From Halomonas fontilapidosi (GTDB lineage: Bacteria; Pseudomonadota; Gammaproteobacteria; Pseudomonadales; Halomonadaceae): 64,000 bases of DNA. A program made the position numbers and the translations under genes. This document shows positions 17,621 to 28,400 of this stretch, in pieces (position 1 is the stretch's first letter; every line of letters starts with the position of its first letter). The notes below the pieces were generated by a model. It made no database searches and was not told the DNA's origin. It saw only the letters and a list, made by a program, of their open reading frames with translations. The DNA is taken from the NCBI RefSeq assembly GCF_014192285.1, contig NZ_JACHXQ010000001.1, positions 1 through 64,000 on the forward strand. The letters run 5' to 3'.

Positions 17621-18535
17621 TCAATCGTCGAGGAGCTGGCGGTCGAGAAAGGCGATACCGGCCTCGATGGCGTGGCCGCGGGTCAGGAAGCTGGTGAAGT
17701 GGCCGCGGAAATGCTGCAGGTAGAGCTCGCTCTCCACGCCCTGAGCGAGTAGCTCGGCGTAGAAGTCAGTGGCATGGTCCACCGGCACCAGGCCGTCCCA
17801 GCGGCCATGAAAGAGGAAGTGGGGCGGCGTATCGGCGTCGACGTGATAGATCGGCGAGGCCAGCCGATACTGTGTGGGCTGCTCGGCCCGAGTGCCGCCG
17901 ATGAACTCCACCACCAGCCGTCCGTCATCGAACTTGAAGAGGTCGCTCGGCAGGCCGCCGCCCAGCACGGCGGCCAGCCGGGCGTGCTTGCCACCGTAGG
18001 GCTCGGCGAGGGCCGCGACATTGCCCGACACGCCGAGCAGGCTGACCAGGTGGGCGCCGCTGGAGTAGCCAACGCCGACGATATGGTCGGTGTCGATGCG
18101 CCATACATTGGCCCGGCTATGGATCCAGGCCATGGCCTGCTGCAGGTCGTGGAGCTGGGCGGGGAAGCGGTGTTGCGGGGCGAAGCGATAGGCGACATTG
18201 ACCGTCACGTAGCCGCGCTCGGCGAGTCGCTCGGCGATCTCTTCCATGTCGTCTGGGCTGCGACGTTGCCAGCCGCCGCCGTGCACCAGCAGCGCCGCCG
18301 GGCGCAAGCGGCCCTCCGGTGTGTCGGGAAGCAGGACGCGTGCCTCCAGCGCCTCTGGCCAGTCGTCGGGAGTATACGGCGACGGCGCCAGGCGCTGGAC
18401 GTCATAGTGGGCTTGCGCTTCCCTCGCCTCGGGGGTTGTGACCTCGCCGTTGCGGTCGAGGTGGGTGGCACAGCCGGCCAGCAGCAGGGGCACGCTCAGT
18501 GCCAGTCCTCGATATCCGCGCGCGGTTTTGCCCAT
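17621..18535 (-). CDS. Alpha/beta-hydrolase lipoprotein (esterase/lipase, HSL/BD-FAE-like)
   Basis: A 304-residue secreted lipoprotein: hydrophobic signal GLALSVPLLLAGC with lipobox LLAGC, then an esterase with HGGGW oxyanion motif, nucleophile serine in GVGYSSGA (GxSxG), an Asp in GRWDGLVP and a His in FRGHFTSF. This fits carboxylesterases of the kynurenine-formamidase/acetyl-hydrolase type. The natural substrate is unknown. It begins four bases after the mtnN stop and is therefore the third gene of the luxS-mtnN operon. The start at 18535 is chosen because the lipoprotein signal begins there. Confidence 0.82.
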   Translation of the reverse strand: MGKTARGYRGLALSVPLLLAGCATHLDRNGEVTTPEAREAQAHYDVQRLAPSPYTPDDWPEALEARVLLPDTPEGRLRPAALLVHGGGWQRRSPDDMEEIAERLAERGYVTVNVAYRFAPQHRFPAQLHDLQQAMAWIHSRANVWRIDTDHIVGVGYSSGAHLVSLLGVSGNVAALAEPYGGKHARLAAVLGGGLPSDLFKFDDGRLVVEFIGGTRAEQPTQYRLASPIYHVDADTPPHFLFHGRWDGLVPVDHATDFYAELLAQGVESELYLQHFRGHFTSFLTRGHAIEAGIAFLDRQLLDD

Positions 18536-18539
18536 GCCC

Positions 18540-19274
18540 TCAGCCTCCGACGCTGTCGGCCTGTCGCGAGGTATGGCCCAGGCGGTCGACCATGGCCATG
18601 ACCATGCGCGTGGAGTGGTCGGCTGCCTTCTCCAGGAACTCCGTGAAGGAAAGGTGGTTGTCGCCGCCGCCGGCGATGTCGGAGAGTGCACGGATCACCA
18701 CGAAAGGGCAGCCGTAGTGGTGACAGGTCTGGGCGATTGCCGCGGCTTCCATTTCCGCGGCGAGCATGGTGGGAAAGCGTGACCGGGTCGTCGCCACCAG
18801 TTCGGGGCAGGCCATGAAGACATCGCCGGTGGCGATCAGCCCCTCGACGACGTTGACTTCACCTAGCTGCTCGATGCACTCGCGGGCCATGCGGATCAGT
18901 CGTGCATCGGCCTGGTAGGCGGCGGGCATGTTGGGCACCTGCCCGTGCTCGTAGCCGAATACCACGGCATCCACGTCGTGGTGGCGCACCTCGCTTGAGA
19001 CGACGATATCGCCGATCGCCAGGCCCTCGCCGAAGCCGCCGGCTGAGCCGGTGTTGATGATCGCCTCGGGATGGTAGACGTCCAGCAGTAGGGTGGTGCC
19101 GATGGCGGCATTCACCTTGCCAATGCCGGATTGGAGGATCACCACGTCCACGCCACGCAGCTTGCCCAGGTGGAAGGTGCAGCCCACGTGTTCGCGGGTG
19201 CGTCGGCCCTCGAGCTGGGCGGCGAGGGCCGCGACCTCCTGAGGCATGGCGCCGATGATGCCGATGCGTTTCAT
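18540..19274 (-). CDS. mtnN: 5'-methylthioadenosine/S-adenosylhomocysteine nucleosidase
   Basis: Cleaves adenine from MTA, SAH and 5'-deoxyadenosine; with LuxS it recycles SAH and makes the AI-2 precursor. The 244-residue protein starts [14 protein letters not shown], has NTGSAGG, the substrate-binding [10 protein letters not shown] and the catalytic Asp motif [11 protein letters not shown]. The ATG overlaps the luxS stop (ATGA), so the two are translationally coupled, a direct sign that they act in one pathway. Confidence 0.95.
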   Translation of the reverse strand: MKRIGIIGAMPQEVAALAAQLEGRRTREHVGCTFHLGKLRGVDVVILQSGIGKVNAAIGTTLLLDVYHPEAIINTGSAGGFGEGLAIGDIVVSSEVRHHDVDAVVFGYEHGQVPNMPAAYQADARLIRMARECIEQLGEVNVVEGLIATGDVFMACPELVATTRSRFPTMLAAEMEAAAIAQTCHHYGCPFVVIRALSDIAGGGDNHLSFTEFLEKAADHSTRMVMAMVDRLGHTSRQADSVGG

Positions 19275-19738
19275 GCGAAGACCTGGCTCCACTCGCCGCG
19301 CTTGGCCAGGACGTCACGGGCGATCTGCTGCGCGCCTTCCAGGCTGTGGCTGGCGGCCCAGCCGCACTGCATCTCGTTGCAGGCCGGGACCTCGTCGGCG
19401 ACCAAGACGTCCTTGAGCGTGGCCTCGAGCAGCTCGAGCACGCCGTCATAGTCGTCGTGGTTGATCATGGCTACGTAGAAGCCGGTCTGGCAGCCCATAG
19501 GGCTGATGTCGACCACCTTGTCGGAATGGTTGCGCGAGAGCTCGGCCATCAGGTGTTCCAGGGAGTGCAGCGCGGGCATCTCCATGTGGTCCTGGTTGGG
19601 CTGGCAGATACGCATGTCGTACTTGTAGATGGTGTCGCCGTGCTCGCCGGTCTTGATGTCGGCAAGGCGGACGTAGGGAGCCTTCACCTTGGTGTGGTCG
19701 AGGTTGAAGCTTTCGACGTTCATTGGCTTGTCGGTCAT
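19271..19738 (-). CDS. luxS: S-ribosylhomocysteine lyase
   Basis: Splits S-ribosylhomocysteine to homocysteine and DPD, the precursor of AI-2. At 155 residues it is full length: metal ligands His58 and His62 (HSLEH) and Cys125 (CNEMQCGW), catalytic Cys83 (MGCQTGFY) and Glu61 are present. The start at 19738 gives the usual short N terminus; an internal Met at residue 6 is possible. A TAGAAT-like -10 lies upstream at 19776-19781 (minus strand) without a good -35 box. First gene of the luxS-mtnN-esterase operon. Confidence 0.96.
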   Translation of the reverse strand: MTDKPMNVESFNLDHTKVKAPYVRLADIKTGEHGDTIYKYDMRICQPNQDHMEMPALHSLEHLMAELSRNHSDKVVDISPMGCQTGFYVAMINHDDYDGVLELLEATLKDVLVADEVPACNEMQCGWAASHSLEGAQQIARDVLAKRGEWSQVFA

Positions 19739-19850
19739 CGGGACGACCTCGCGAGTCTGGCAAAATGAGCGCATTATTCTAGCCGAGTTAGACCAAAGGT
19801 GCACGGGCGGCGGCCCGGGGTCAGACCCCAACGTCTACCCCTACGTCTGA

Positions 19851-20711
19851 TTATGCTGTGGCGTCATGCATATCGGCGGCCTGCAGGGTGTTCTCGAGCA
19901 GGGTGGCAACGGTCATCGGGCCGACGCCGCCGGGGACGGGCGTGATCCAGCTGGCCCGCTCGGCGGCGGCGGTGAAGTCGATGTCGCCGATCAGGCGGCC
20001 ATCTTCCTGGCGGTTGATCCCCACGTCGATGACGATGGCGCCGGGCTTGATCCACTCGCCCTTGACCAGACCGGGCAGGCCGACGGCCACCACCAGCAGG
20101 TCGGCGCGGCGCACGTGCTCTTCCAGGTGCTGGGTAAAGCGATGGCAGACGGTGGTGGTGCAGCCGGCGAGCATCAGCTCCAGCGACATCGGGCGACCGA
20201 CAATGTTGGAGGCACCGACCACGGTGGCGTCCAGGCCGCGGACCTCGAGACCACTCGCCTCGAGCAGGGTCATCACCCCCTTGGGCGTGCAGGGGCGCAG
20301 CAGCGGCAGGCGCTGGGCCAGGCGGCCGAGGTTGTAGGGGTGAAAGCCGTCGACATCCTTGTGCGGCAGGATGCGCTCGAGGATCGGGCGGGCGTCGAGG
20401 TGCTCGGGCAGTGGCAGCTGCACCAGGATGCCGTCGATGCGCGGGTCGTCGTTGAGCTGGTCGACCAGGGTCTCGAGCTCGTCCTGGCTTGTGTCTGCCG
20501 GCAGCGGGTACTTGAACGAGTGGATGCCGGCCTCCTCACAGGCGCGATGCTTGTTGCGCACATAGACGGCGGAGGCGGCGTCCTCGCCCACCAGCACCAC
20601 CGCCAGGCCGGGAATCCGCCTTCCGGCCTCGCGGCGTGCCTGCACCTGGCGAGCGACCTGCTGGCGGACTCGAGCGGCAATGGCCTTGCCATCGATCAGT
20701 TGGGCGGTCAT
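19851..20711 (-). CDS. folD: Methylenetetrahydrofolate dehydrogenase / cyclohydrolase
   Basis: Bifunctional NADP-dependent enzyme interconverting 5,10-methylene-, methenyl- and 10-formyl-THF. The 286-residue protein has [14 protein letters not shown] with the catalytic Lys54, [13 protein letters not shown], the NADP-binding [13 protein letters not shown] and the C-terminal [18 protein letters not shown]. The ATG at 20711 follows GAGGGAAG. It is followed on the same strand by luxS after 112 bases containing only a short palindrome, so readthrough is possible. Confidence 0.97.
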   Translation of the reverse strand: MTAQLIDGKAIAARVRQQVARQVQARREAGRRIPGLAVVLVGEDAASAVYVRNKHRACEEAGIHSFKYPLPADTSQDELETLVDQLNDDPRIDGILVQLPLPEHLDARPILERILPHKDVDGFHPYNLGRLAQRLPLLRPCTPKGVMTLLEASGLEVRGLDATVVGASNIVGRPMSLELMLAGCTTTVCHRFTQHLEEHVRRADLLVVAVGLPGLVKGEWIKPGAIVIDVGINRQEDGRLIGDIDFTAAAERASWITPVPGGVGPMTVATLLENTLQAADMHDATA

Positions 20712-20897
20712 CGAACTTCCCTCTGCTGTGTGGTGGGTGGGCTGGGTGGATAGGCGCTGCGTGGGGCGAAGGATTTTCGCATGCCGGGGCACGAAGGCAA
20801 AGCCGCCGGTCAGGCGTGGCGGTATCTCCCTGCGCTTGCCCCGTCATACTGGCCTGTGTCGTTCACGATCGTCATGGCGCCGCGACGCGGTTCTCGC

Positions 20898-20925
20898 TTG
20901 ACCTGCGGGGAAAGTTCCGTAGAAT
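20898..20925 (+). promoter_or_regulatory. Sigma-70 promoter of the tRNA cluster
   Basis: TTGACC (20898-20903) and TAGAAT (20920-20925) with a 16-base spacer, about 50 bases before tRNA-Pro. The discriminator after the -10 box is ACGCATCGC, partly GC-rich, as expected for stringently controlled stable-RNA promoters. It probably serves all four tRNAs. Confidence 0.7.
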
Positions 20926-20978
20926 ACGCATCGCTTGACGAGGCCCCTGCGGCGGCGTCAGGGCCGTGCAAGAGCCGG

Positions 20979-21055
20979 CGGGGTGTAGCGCAGTCTGGTA
21001 GCGCGCCTGCTTTGGGAGCAGGATGTCGGGGGTTCGAATCCCTCCACCCCGACCA
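20979..21055 (+). tRNA. tRNA-Pro (anticodon TGG)
   Basis: A 77-base cloverleaf with acceptor arm CGGGGTG/CACCCCG, anticodon loop CTTTGGGA reading TGG, T-arm GGTTCGAATCC and encoded CCA. Confidence 0.98.
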
Positions 21056-21124
21056 CAACTTGTTGATTGAGAAGTTTTTTATTTCTCGCTTCGGGTTGCG
21101 GTCAGGCGCTCTGATACATAGAAT

Positions 21125-21201
21125 GCGCCCATAGCTCAACCGGATAGAGCAACGGCCTTCTAAGCCGTAGGTTGCAGGTTCGATTCCTGCTGGGCGCGCC
21201 A
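21125..21201 (+). tRNA. tRNA-Arg (anticodon TCT)
   Basis: A 77-base cloverleaf with acceptor arm GCGCCCA/TGGGCGC, anticodon loop CTTCTAA reading TCT, T-arm GGTTCGATTCC and encoded CCA. It decodes the AGA/AGG codons. Confidence 0.98.
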
Positions 21202-21270
21202 TGTTCCATGGAGTGTTCGGTAGCGGTTCAGCCAGATCGTTTGGGCATTCAGCAAGACCCGTGTCGTAGT

Positions 21271-21346
21271 GGTGGATGTAGCTCAGTGGTAGAGCCCCGG
21301 ATTGTGGCTCCGGTGGTCGTGGGTTCGATCCCCATCATCCACCCCA
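21271..21346 (+). tRNA. tRNA-His (anticodon GTG), first copy
   Basis: A 76-base tRNA with the extra 5' G (G-1) encoded in the gene opposite C73, acceptor arm GTGGATG/CATCCAC, anticodon GTG in ATTGTGGC, T-arm GGTTCGATCC and encoded CCA. Confidence 0.98.
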
Positions 21347-21369
21347 ACTCGACATGATCTCCAGGCAGT

Positions 21370-21445
21370 GGTGGATGTAGCTCAGTGGTAGAGCCCCGGA
21401 TTGTGGCTCCGGTGGTCGTGGGTTCGATCCCCATCATCCACCCCA
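21370..21445 (+). tRNA. tRNA-His (anticodon GTG), second copy
   Basis: Identical in sequence to the copy ending 23 bases upstream, including the encoded G-1 and CCA. The spacer is unrelated to the flanking DNA, so the duplication covers little more than the gene. Confidence 0.98.
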
Positions 21446-21619
21446 TTGCCTCCCTCAGCAGTCTTCTTTCTCTGCGTTATCTCCCTGATCTTTCTTTCGG
21501 CGTGGCGATTGCCTTCGCTCGCTTTGCCGATGCTGAGCGCAGCAGTGGACCTCTCGGAAAATTCCCTTTCCTGGCCCTTGTAATGTGCCGTCAGGCCCCC
21601 ATCTGTTCAGGCATAGCGC

Positions 21620-21648
21620 TTGCCAGTACCGGGCGGGATTCTTAGAAT
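21620..21648 (+). promoter_or_regulatory. Sigma-70 promoter of tig
   Basis: TTGCCA (21620-21625) and TAGAAT (21643-21648) with an ideal 17-base spacer, ending 57 bases before the tig ATG. Confidence 0.65.
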
Positions 21649-21705
21649 CAGCCCTTTGACCCTTTCACGCTTTCACAGAACGCCCCAGTCGGTAGAGGAC
21701 ATTTC

Positions 21706-23070
21706 ATGCAAGTTTCCGTCGATACGACCTCCCAGATTGAACGCCGCATCAAGGTCCAGGTGCCGGCCGCCGAAATCGACGAGGCCGTTGACGCCCGTCT
21801 CAAGGACGCCGCCAAGACCGTCCGCATGGACGGCTTTCGCAAGGGCAAGGTCCCGATGTCGGTGATCCGTCAGCGCTATGGCGCCGGCGTGCGTGATGAA
21901 GTCGTGGGCGAAGTGATGCGCGAGCGTTACGTGCGTGCCATTTCCGAGAACGAGCTCAACCCGGCCGGGTATCCGCAGATCGAGGCCGAGGTCAACGAGC
22001 CGGGCAAGGATCTGGCGTTTACTGCGACCCTCGAGATCTATCCCGAGGTCGAGCTGGCCTCCATCGAGGGCACCGAGGTCGAGCGTCCGGTGGTCGAGGT
22101 GACCGAGGCCGACGTCGACGAGATGATCGATACCCTGCGCAAGCAGAACGCCGGTTGGGAAGTGGTCGACCGGGCCGCGGAAGAGGGCGATCAGGTCACC
22201 ATCGACTTCCAGGGTTTCCTGGGCGGTGAGCCCTTCGAGGGCGGCAGCGCCGAGGGGCACGAGCTGGTAATCGGTTCCGGTAGCTTCATCCCCGGCTTCG
22301 AGGAGCAGCTGATCGGGGCCAAGGCCGGCGACGAGATGGAGATCAAGGTCACCTTCCCCGAGGACTACCAGGCCGAGCAGCTGGCCGGCCAGGACGCGAC
22401 CTTCAAGGTCAAGGTCCACGAGGTCAAGGGCCAGGCCCTGCCCGAGGTCGATGCTGAGTTCGTCGAGAAGTTTGGCGTCGAGGACGGCGATCTGGACAAG
22501 TTCCGCGTCGAGGTCAAGCAGAACATGACCCGCGAGGCGAGCCAGGCCGTCGACAACCGCGTCAAGCAGCAGGTGCTCGAGGCGCTCAAGAAGGCCAACG
22601 ACATTCCTGTGCCTCAGGCGCTGGTCCAGCAGGAGACCGACGGGCTCAAGCGTCAGGCGGCTCAGCAGTTCGGCCTCGGCGAGGACTTCGACGTCAGCCA
22701 GCTGCCCGACGAGCTGTTTGCCGAGCAGGCCAAGAGCCGTGTACAGGTTGGCCTGTTGCTGGCCGAAGTGATCAAGCAGCACGAGCTCGAGGCCACCGAC
22801 GAGGAGATCCGGGCCAAGGTCGAGGAGCTAGCCCAGCAGTACCAGGACCCTGAGCAGGTGGTCGAGTACTACATGGGTAACGACCAGCTCAAGACCCAGG
22901 TCCAGTCGGCTATCCTCGAGGAGAAGGCCGTCGATGTCCTGCTCGAGCAGGCCGCCGTCAAGGACGTGGAAATGAGCTATCAAGATGCTCTCGCCGCGGC
23001 CCAGCAGCAGGGTGGCGTTGACGAGGAAGGCGACGAGGCCGAAGAGCAGGGCGAGGAAAAGCAGGCCTGA
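21706..23070 (+). CDS. tig: Trigger factor (ribosome-associated chaperone, prolyl isomerase)
   Basis: Binds the ribosome exit tunnel and folds nascent chains. The 454-residue protein shows the N-terminal ribosome-binding signature FRKGKVP (about 45-51), the FKBP-type PPIase domain (about 160-245, with GDQVTIDFQGF and GSFIPGFEEQL) and the helical C-terminal arms. It ends in a very acidic tail (EEGDEAEEQGEEKQ) somewhat longer than usual, in line with the acidic proteome of a halophile. The first gene of the tig-clpP-clpX-lon block. GTAGAGGAC precedes the ATG. Confidence 0.97.
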   Translation: MQVSVDTTSQIERRIKVQVPAAEIDEAVDARLKDAAKTVRMDGFRKGKVPMSVIRQRYGAGVRDEVVGEVMRERYVRAISENELNPAGYPQIEAEVNEPGKDLAFTATLEIYPEVELASIEGTEVERPVVEVTEADVDEMIDTLRKQNAGWEVVDRAAEEGDQVTIDFQGFLGGEPFEGGSAEGHELVIGSGSFIPGFEEQLIGAKAGDEMEIKVTFPEDYQAEQLAGQDATFKVKVHEVKGQALPEVDAEFVEKFGVEDGDLDKFRVEVKQNMTREASQAVDNRVKQQVLEALKKANDIPVPQALVQQETDGLKRQAAQQFGLGEDFDVSQLPDELFAEQAKSRVQVGLLLAEVIKQHELEATDEEIRAKVEELAQQYQDPEQVVEYYMGNDQLKTQVQSAILEEKAVDVLLEQAAVKDVEMSYQDALAAAQQQGGVDEEGDEAEEQGEEKQA

Positions 23071-23084
23071 TCGGTCCTGCCGTG

Positions 23085-23112
23085 GCCTGCTCGGCCCGCT
23101 GGCCGAGCAGGC
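23085..23112 (+). other. Intercistronic hairpin between tig and clpP
   Basis: Perfect 12-bp stem GCCTGCTCGGCC / GGCCGAGCAGGC with a CGCT loop, not followed by a U-run. It could be a weak terminator, an RNase-processing or mRNA-stability element that sets the tig:clpP ratio. Confidence 0.6.
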
Positions 23113-23157
23113 ACACACCCTAGGCGTTCATTCATCGGATCCAAGGACATCACCCAG

Positions 23158-23778
23158 ATGAGCAACCCGTTCGATATTCAATCCGCCGGCGGCCTGGTGC
23201 CCATGGTGGTCGAGCAGAGCGCGCGCGGCGAGCGGGCTTATGACATCTATTCCCGCCTGCTCAAGGAACGCGTGATCTTCCTGGTGGGGCCGGTGGAAGA
23301 CTACATGTCAAACCTGCTGGTGGCACAGCTGCTGTTCCTCGAGTCCGAGAACCCGGACAAGGATATCCACCTGTACATCAACTCGCCGGGTGGCTCCGTG
23401 ACGGCGGGCATGTCGGTCTACGACACCATGCAGTTCATCAAGCCCGATGTGTCCACCGTGTGCATCGGTCAGGCGGCGAGCATGGGCGCGCTGCTGCTGG
23501 CTGGCGGTGCGGCGGGCAAGCGTTACTGCCTGCCCAATTCGCGGATGATGATCCACCAGCCGCTGGGCGGCTTCCAGGGCCAGGCTTCGGATATCGAGAT
23601 CCACACGCGTGAGATTCTCGGCATTCGTGACAAGCTCAACCGGATCCTGGCGCACCATACCGGTCAGGACATCGAGACCATCGCCCGGGATACCGACCGC
23701 GATAACTTCATGGATGGTCCGCAGGCCGCCGAATATGGCCTGATCGATGCGGTACTGGAACAGCGGCCGACATCCTGA
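23158..23778 (+). CDS. clpP: ATP-dependent Clp protease proteolytic subunit
   Basis: Serine peptidase forming the tetradecameric barrel used by ClpX and ClpA. The 206-residue protein has the complete triad Ser108 ([14 protein letters not shown]), His133 (MMIHQPLGG) and Asp182 (DTDRDNFM). A short N-terminal propeptide-like segment precedes the mature start, as in E. coli. AAGGA lies upstream of the ATG. clpX follows after 125 bases. Confidence 0.97.
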   Translation: MSNPFDIQSAGGLVPMVVEQSARGERAYDIYSRLLKERVIFLVGPVEDYMSNLLVAQLLFLESENPDKDIHLYINSPGGSVTAGMSVYDTMQFIKPDVSTVCIGQAASMGALLLAGGAAGKRYCLPNSRMMIHQPLGGFQGQASDIEIHTREILGIRDKLNRILAHHTGQDIETIARDTDRDNFMDGPQAAEYGLIDAVLEQRPTS

Positions 23779-23852
23779 TAGCGTGAATTTCACCCGAGTG
23801 ACCTTCATGCATTGAGACGTTTCCCGGCGGCCCGTGCTGCCGTGGTGAACCC

Positions 23853-23883
23853 GACGCCCCACGTGCCATACTCTTGGGGCGTC
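23853..23883 (+). other. Inverted repeat in the clpX leader
   Basis: Perfect 9-bp arms GACGCCCCA (23853-23861) and TGGGGCGTC (23875-23883) around a 13-base loop, ending about 10 bases before the clpX ribosome site. There is no U-run. It may be a regulator-binding palindrome or an RNA hairpin acting on clpX expression. Confidence 0.5.
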
Positions 23884-23903
23884 ATTATGAAAGAGGTACG
23901 CGA

Positions 23904-25181
23904 ATGGCCGACGGCAAAGGCAAGGACGAAGGTGGCAAGCTGCTCTACTGCTCGTTCTGCGGCAAGAACCAGAATGAGGTGCGCAAGCTGATTGCCGGCC
24001 CGTCCGTGTATATCTGCGATGAGTGTGTCGACCTCTGCAACGACATCATTCGCGAGGAGGTGCTCGATGCCGATGCCGAGACCGACGAAGAGCGCCTGCC
24101 GGCTCCCCGCGAGATTCGTCACACCCTCGATGACTACGTGATCGGCCAGGACCGCGCCAAGATGGTGCTGTCCGTGGCGGTGTACAACCATTACAAGCGT
24201 CTGCGCTATGGCGGCAAGGAAGAAGTCGAACTCGGCAAGTCGAACATTCTGCTGATCGGTCCGACCGGCAGCGGCAAGACGCTGCTCGCCGAGACGCTGG
24301 CGCGGCTACTCAACGTGCCCTTCACCATCGCCGATGCCACTACCCTCACCGAGGCGGGTTATGTCGGCGAGGATGTCGAGAACATCATCCAGAAGCTGCT
24401 GCAGAAGTGCGACTACGATGTCGACAAGGCCCAGCGCGGCATTGTCTATATCGACGAGATCGACAAGATCTCGCGCAAGTCGGACAACCCCTCGATTACC
24501 CGTGATGTCTCCGGCGAGGGTGTACAGCAGGCGCTGCTCAAGCTGATCGAGGGCACGACCGCCTCGGTGCCGCCCCAGGGTGGGCGCAAGCATCCTCAGC
24601 AGGAGTTCGTTCAGGTCGACACCACCAACATGCTGTTTATCGTCGGTGGCGCCTTCTCCGGACTCGAGAAGGTGATCCGCGATCGCGCCGAGAAGGGCGG
24701 TATCGGCTTCAACGCCGAGGTGAAGAGCAAGGACGAGAGCAAGGGCGTAGGCGACCTGCTGCTTGACGTCGAACCCGAGGACCTGGTCAAGTTTGGCCTG
24801 ATTCCCGAGTTCGTGGGTCGTCTGCCGGTGATCGCAACGCTCACCGAGCTGACCGAGGACGCGCTGATCCAGATCCTCACCGAGCCCAAGAACTCGCTGA
24901 TCAAGCAGTACGCCCGGCTGTTCGACATGGAAAGCGTGGAACTGGACTTCCGCGAGGACGCCCTGCGGGCGGTGGCCCACAAGGCCATGGCGCGCAAGAC
25001 GGGGGCGCGCGGCCTGCGCTCGATTCTCGAATCAGTGCTGCTCGATACCATGTACGAGATTCCCTCCCTGGAGGGGGTATCCAAGGTGGTGATCGACGCC
25101 TCGGTCATCAGCGGCGAGAGCGAGCCCCTGTTGATCTACTCCCAGCAGGAGGCGCAGCGGGTCGACGGTACCGACGGCTGA
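23904..25181 (+). CDS. clpX: Clp protease ATP-binding subunit, AAA+ unfoldase
   Basis: Unfolds ssrA-tagged and other substrates and feeds them to ClpP. The 425-residue protein has the N-terminal zinc-binding domain ([11 protein letters not shown]...ICDECVDLC), Walker A GPTGSGKT with Lys125, the pore loop GYVGEDVE and Walker [11 protein letters not shown]. The ATG at 23904 follows AAAGAGG; an upstream TTG would add 10 residues and overlap the leader hairpin. A terminator follows, so lon has its own promoter. Confidence 0.97.
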   Translation: MADGKGKDEGGKLLYCSFCGKNQNEVRKLIAGPSVYICDECVDLCNDIIREEVLDADAETDEERLPAPREIRHTLDDYVIGQDRAKMVLSVAVYNHYKRLRYGGKEEVELGKSNILLIGPTGSGKTLLAETLARLLNVPFTIADATTLTEAGYVGEDVENIIQKLLQKCDYDVDKAQRGIVYIDEIDKISRKSDNPSITRDVSGEGVQQALLKLIEGTTASVPPQGGRKHPQQEFVQVDTTNMLFIVGGAFSGLEKVIRDRAEKGGIGFNAEVKSKDESKGVGDLLLDVEPEDLVKFGLIPEFVGRLPVIATLTELTEDALIQILTEPKNSLIKQYARLFDMESVELDFREDALRAVAHKAMARKTGARGLRSILESVLLDTMYEIPSLEGVSKVVIDASVISGESEPLLIYSQQEAQRVDGTDG

Positions 25182-25208
25182 ACCACCGGGCGCCAAGGCG
25201 TCCTGAGA

Positions 25209-25275
25209 GGGAGCGGCTTCATCCGCGAGGTGCCCAGCCGGCATCTCGGGCGATGGATCCGCTCCCCTTCTTTTT
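25209..25275 (+). terminator. Rho-independent terminator after clpX
   Basis: GGGAGCGG (25209-25216) pairs with CCGCTCCC (25259-25266), enclosing a second stem GAGGTGCC/GGCATCTC, and is followed by CTTCTTTTT. The long branched hairpin plus T-run separates clpX from lon. Confidence 0.7.
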
Positions 25276-25293
25276 ATGCGCCGGCTCGCGTTG

Positions 25294-25324
25294 CCTTGCA
25301 ATGCCGCCTGCACGCCCCCACTTT
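25294..25324 (+). promoter_or_regulatory. Heat-shock (sigma-32-like) promoter of lon
   Basis: CCTTGCAA (25294-25301) and CCCCACTTT (25316-25324) with a 14-base spacer, close to the sigma-32 pattern CTTGAA-N13-15-CCCCATnT. It lies 37 bases before the lon ATG and after the clpX terminator. lon is a classical sigma-32 gene in Gammaproteobacteria. Confidence 0.5.
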
Positions 25325-25360
25325 CCGGGTATCCATCCGATTTCGTGAGGAACGTCTGCG

Positions 25361-27769
<2,409 letters not shown>

Positions 27770-27781
27770 CAACAATTTTCT

Positions 27782-27813
27782 CGCCATACTGGGGCTGAAA
27801 CCCCGGTATGGCG
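27782..27813 (+). terminator. Hairpin after lon
   Basis: CGCCATAC and GTATGGCG arms with an inner GGGG/CCCC stem and a CTGAAA loop. It is followed by GGGTTTGG, not a real U-run, so termination may be incomplete. Confidence 0.5.
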
Positions 27814-27834
27814 GGGTTTGGCAAGGAAGATTGC

Positions 27835-27864
27835 TTGACAGATCTTTCACCGCATTGCTATAAA
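27835..27864 (+). promoter_or_regulatory. Strong sigma-70 promoter of hupB
   Basis: Consensus TTGACA (27835-27840) and TATAAA (27859-27864) with an 18-base spacer, 82 bases before the GTG start of hupB. Confidence 0.85.
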
Positions 27865-27946
27865 CTATCGCCATGCTGTGATCGCGTCAGTCAGCCGAAT
27901 GTCTCGCCGATTAGAGCCAATTTTCGAAAACGTCAAGGGGTGAAGT

Positions 27947-28219
27947 GTGAACAAATCCGAGCTGATCGAAGCCATTGCCGCGTCTGCCGATATTCCTAAG
28001 GCGGCTGCTTCCCGCGCACTGGATGCCATGGTCGACACCGTAACCGACAGCCTCAAGAAAGGTGACAGCGTATCCCTGGTGGGCTTCGGGACTTTCCAGG
28101 TCAAGGAGCGGGCGGCCCGCACTGGCCGTAACCCGCAGACCGGCCAGCCGATCGAGATCAGCGCTGCCAAGGTGCCGAGCTTCAAGGCCGGCAAGGCGCT
28201 CAAGGATTCCGTCAACTGA
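27947..28219 (+). CDS. hupB: DNA-binding protein HU-beta
   Basis: A 90-residue histone-like nucleoid protein that bends DNA. It has the full HU fold, with [21 protein letters not shown] forming the start of the DNA-binding arm (about 46-66) and ending in KALKDSVN. It starts with GTG, with AAGGGG seven bases upstream. The neighbourhood lon-hupB-ppiD is conserved in Gammaproteobacteria. A near-consensus promoter and a strong terminator make it a monocistronic, highly expressed unit. Confidence 0.97.
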   Translation: MNKSELIEAIAASADIPKAAASRALDAMVDTVTDSLKKGDSVSLVGFGTFQVKERAARTGRNPQTGQPIEISAAKVPSFKAGKALKDSVN

Positions 28220-28259
28220 GTCGAGGGCGCCTGCCGCACCATTGACGGTTGGCTCCACA

Positions 28260-28295
28260 ACAGGCGCATCGCTCAGGCGATGCGCCTGTTTTTTT
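28260..28295 (+). terminator. Strong Rho-independent terminator of hupB
   Basis: Thirteen-bp stem ACAGGCGCATCGC / GCGATGCGCCTGT with a TCAG loop, followed by seven T residues (28289-28295). Confidence 0.95.
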
Positions 28296-28357
28296 CGGTT
28301 TGCGTTTTCTTGGCCACCTTGTACCGCCGCCGGCGTCGCGTGAGACGCGGTGATGCG

Positions 28358-28363
28358 TATAAT
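28358..28363 (+). promoter_or_regulatory. -10 box of the ppiD promoter
   Basis: Perfect TATAAT 37 bases before the ppiD ATG. No good -35 hexamer is found at 16-18 bases (GTCGCG at 17), so the promoter may need an activator. Confidence 0.5.
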
Positions 28364-28400
28364 GTGGCGCGACTTGACTCATTGATCCGCAGAGGCCTGC

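Noticed and set aside
19817..19829. Short palindrome GGGGTCAGACCCC between folD and luxS
   Set aside because: Only a 5-bp stem with no U-run; possibly a common dispersed motif, but one copy in the window proves nothing.
19866..20753. 295-codon frame antisense to folD
   Set aside because: folD on the other strand has full catalytic motifs; this frame has none.
21096..21124. TTGCGG-17-TAGAAT as a promoter for tRNA-Arg
   Set aside because: The -10 box touches the first base of the tRNA, so transcription would start inside it.
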